From an uncultured Bartonella sp. (GTDB taxonomy: Bacteria; Pseudomonadota; Alphaproteobacteria; Rhizobiales; Rhizobiaceae): a stretch of 64,000 nt of DNA. The position numbers and the translations under genes were made by a program. The first letter of the stretch is position 1. Every line of letters begins with the position of its first letter. The notes under the pieces were generated by a model that saw nothing but the letters and a program-made list of their open reading frames with translations, did no database searches and was not told where the DNA came from. Location of the stretch: positions 19,001 to 83,000 of the forward strand of contig CALYQL010000012.1 of NCBI GenBank assembly GCA_945285915.1. The letters run 5' to 3'. Shown piece after piece: positions 63,868 to 64,000 of this stretch.

Positions 63868-64000
63868 TCAAAGGTTGGCTAGAAAATGGGAAAATACCAT
63901 TAAGCCTTCCGGCCAAGGTCCATGACCGGACGCAACATTGATGTGGCCAGATTCGCCTGCATCTATAAACAATGATCCCCAGTCATGGGCAATCTTCTCT
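63868..64000 (-). CDS. RBBP9/YdeN-family alpha/beta hydrolase, truncated by the window edge
   Basis: C-terminal ...EKIAHDWGSLFIDAGESGHINVASGHGPWPEGLMVFSHFLANL*. Confidence 0.75.
   Translation of the reverse strand, partial: EKIAHDWGSLFIDAGESGHINVASGHGPWPEGLMVFSHFLANL

Overview
This window is a low-GC alphaproteobacterial chromosome segment. Gene content and order look Rhizobiales/Bartonella-like, but that taxonomic reading is inference. Most of it (about 6.2 kb onward) is ordinary core genome: aat, accBC, dusA, cobS/cobT, thiM-lrp, mobAB, rnr, topA, dprA, plsY, pyrBC, gatCA, livKHMGF, cysE, radC, map, trmJ, murI, rpsD, ttcA, grxD/bolA, purLQSC. Positions 1-6122 form the right-hand part of an integrated element. 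It ends in a tyrosine recombinase abutting the 3' end of a tRNA-Thr(TGT) gene and carries an Xre-type repressor, a DUF7666-like repeat protein, a three-copy novel domain array on two adjacent ORFs, a phage-type SSB, an HD phosphohydrolase and an excisionase-like protein. The most notable observations are: (1) the element SSB stops just before a canonical-looking SSB tip (GDNIPFE) that is encoded in the +1 frame; (2) the new ~125-aa domain array; (3) a roughly 2 kb insert (SDR dehydrogenase plus secreted beta-propeller) between gatCA and its upstream neighbour, flanked by degenerate direct copies of UPF0173-gatC-gatA, an architecture expected from Campbell-type integration or tandem duplication; (4) paired TATTCT-N5-AGAATA dyads upstream of an lrp-thiM couple; and (5) small ORFs missed by the supplied track. 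No rRNA, CRISPR array or intact IS element was seen.
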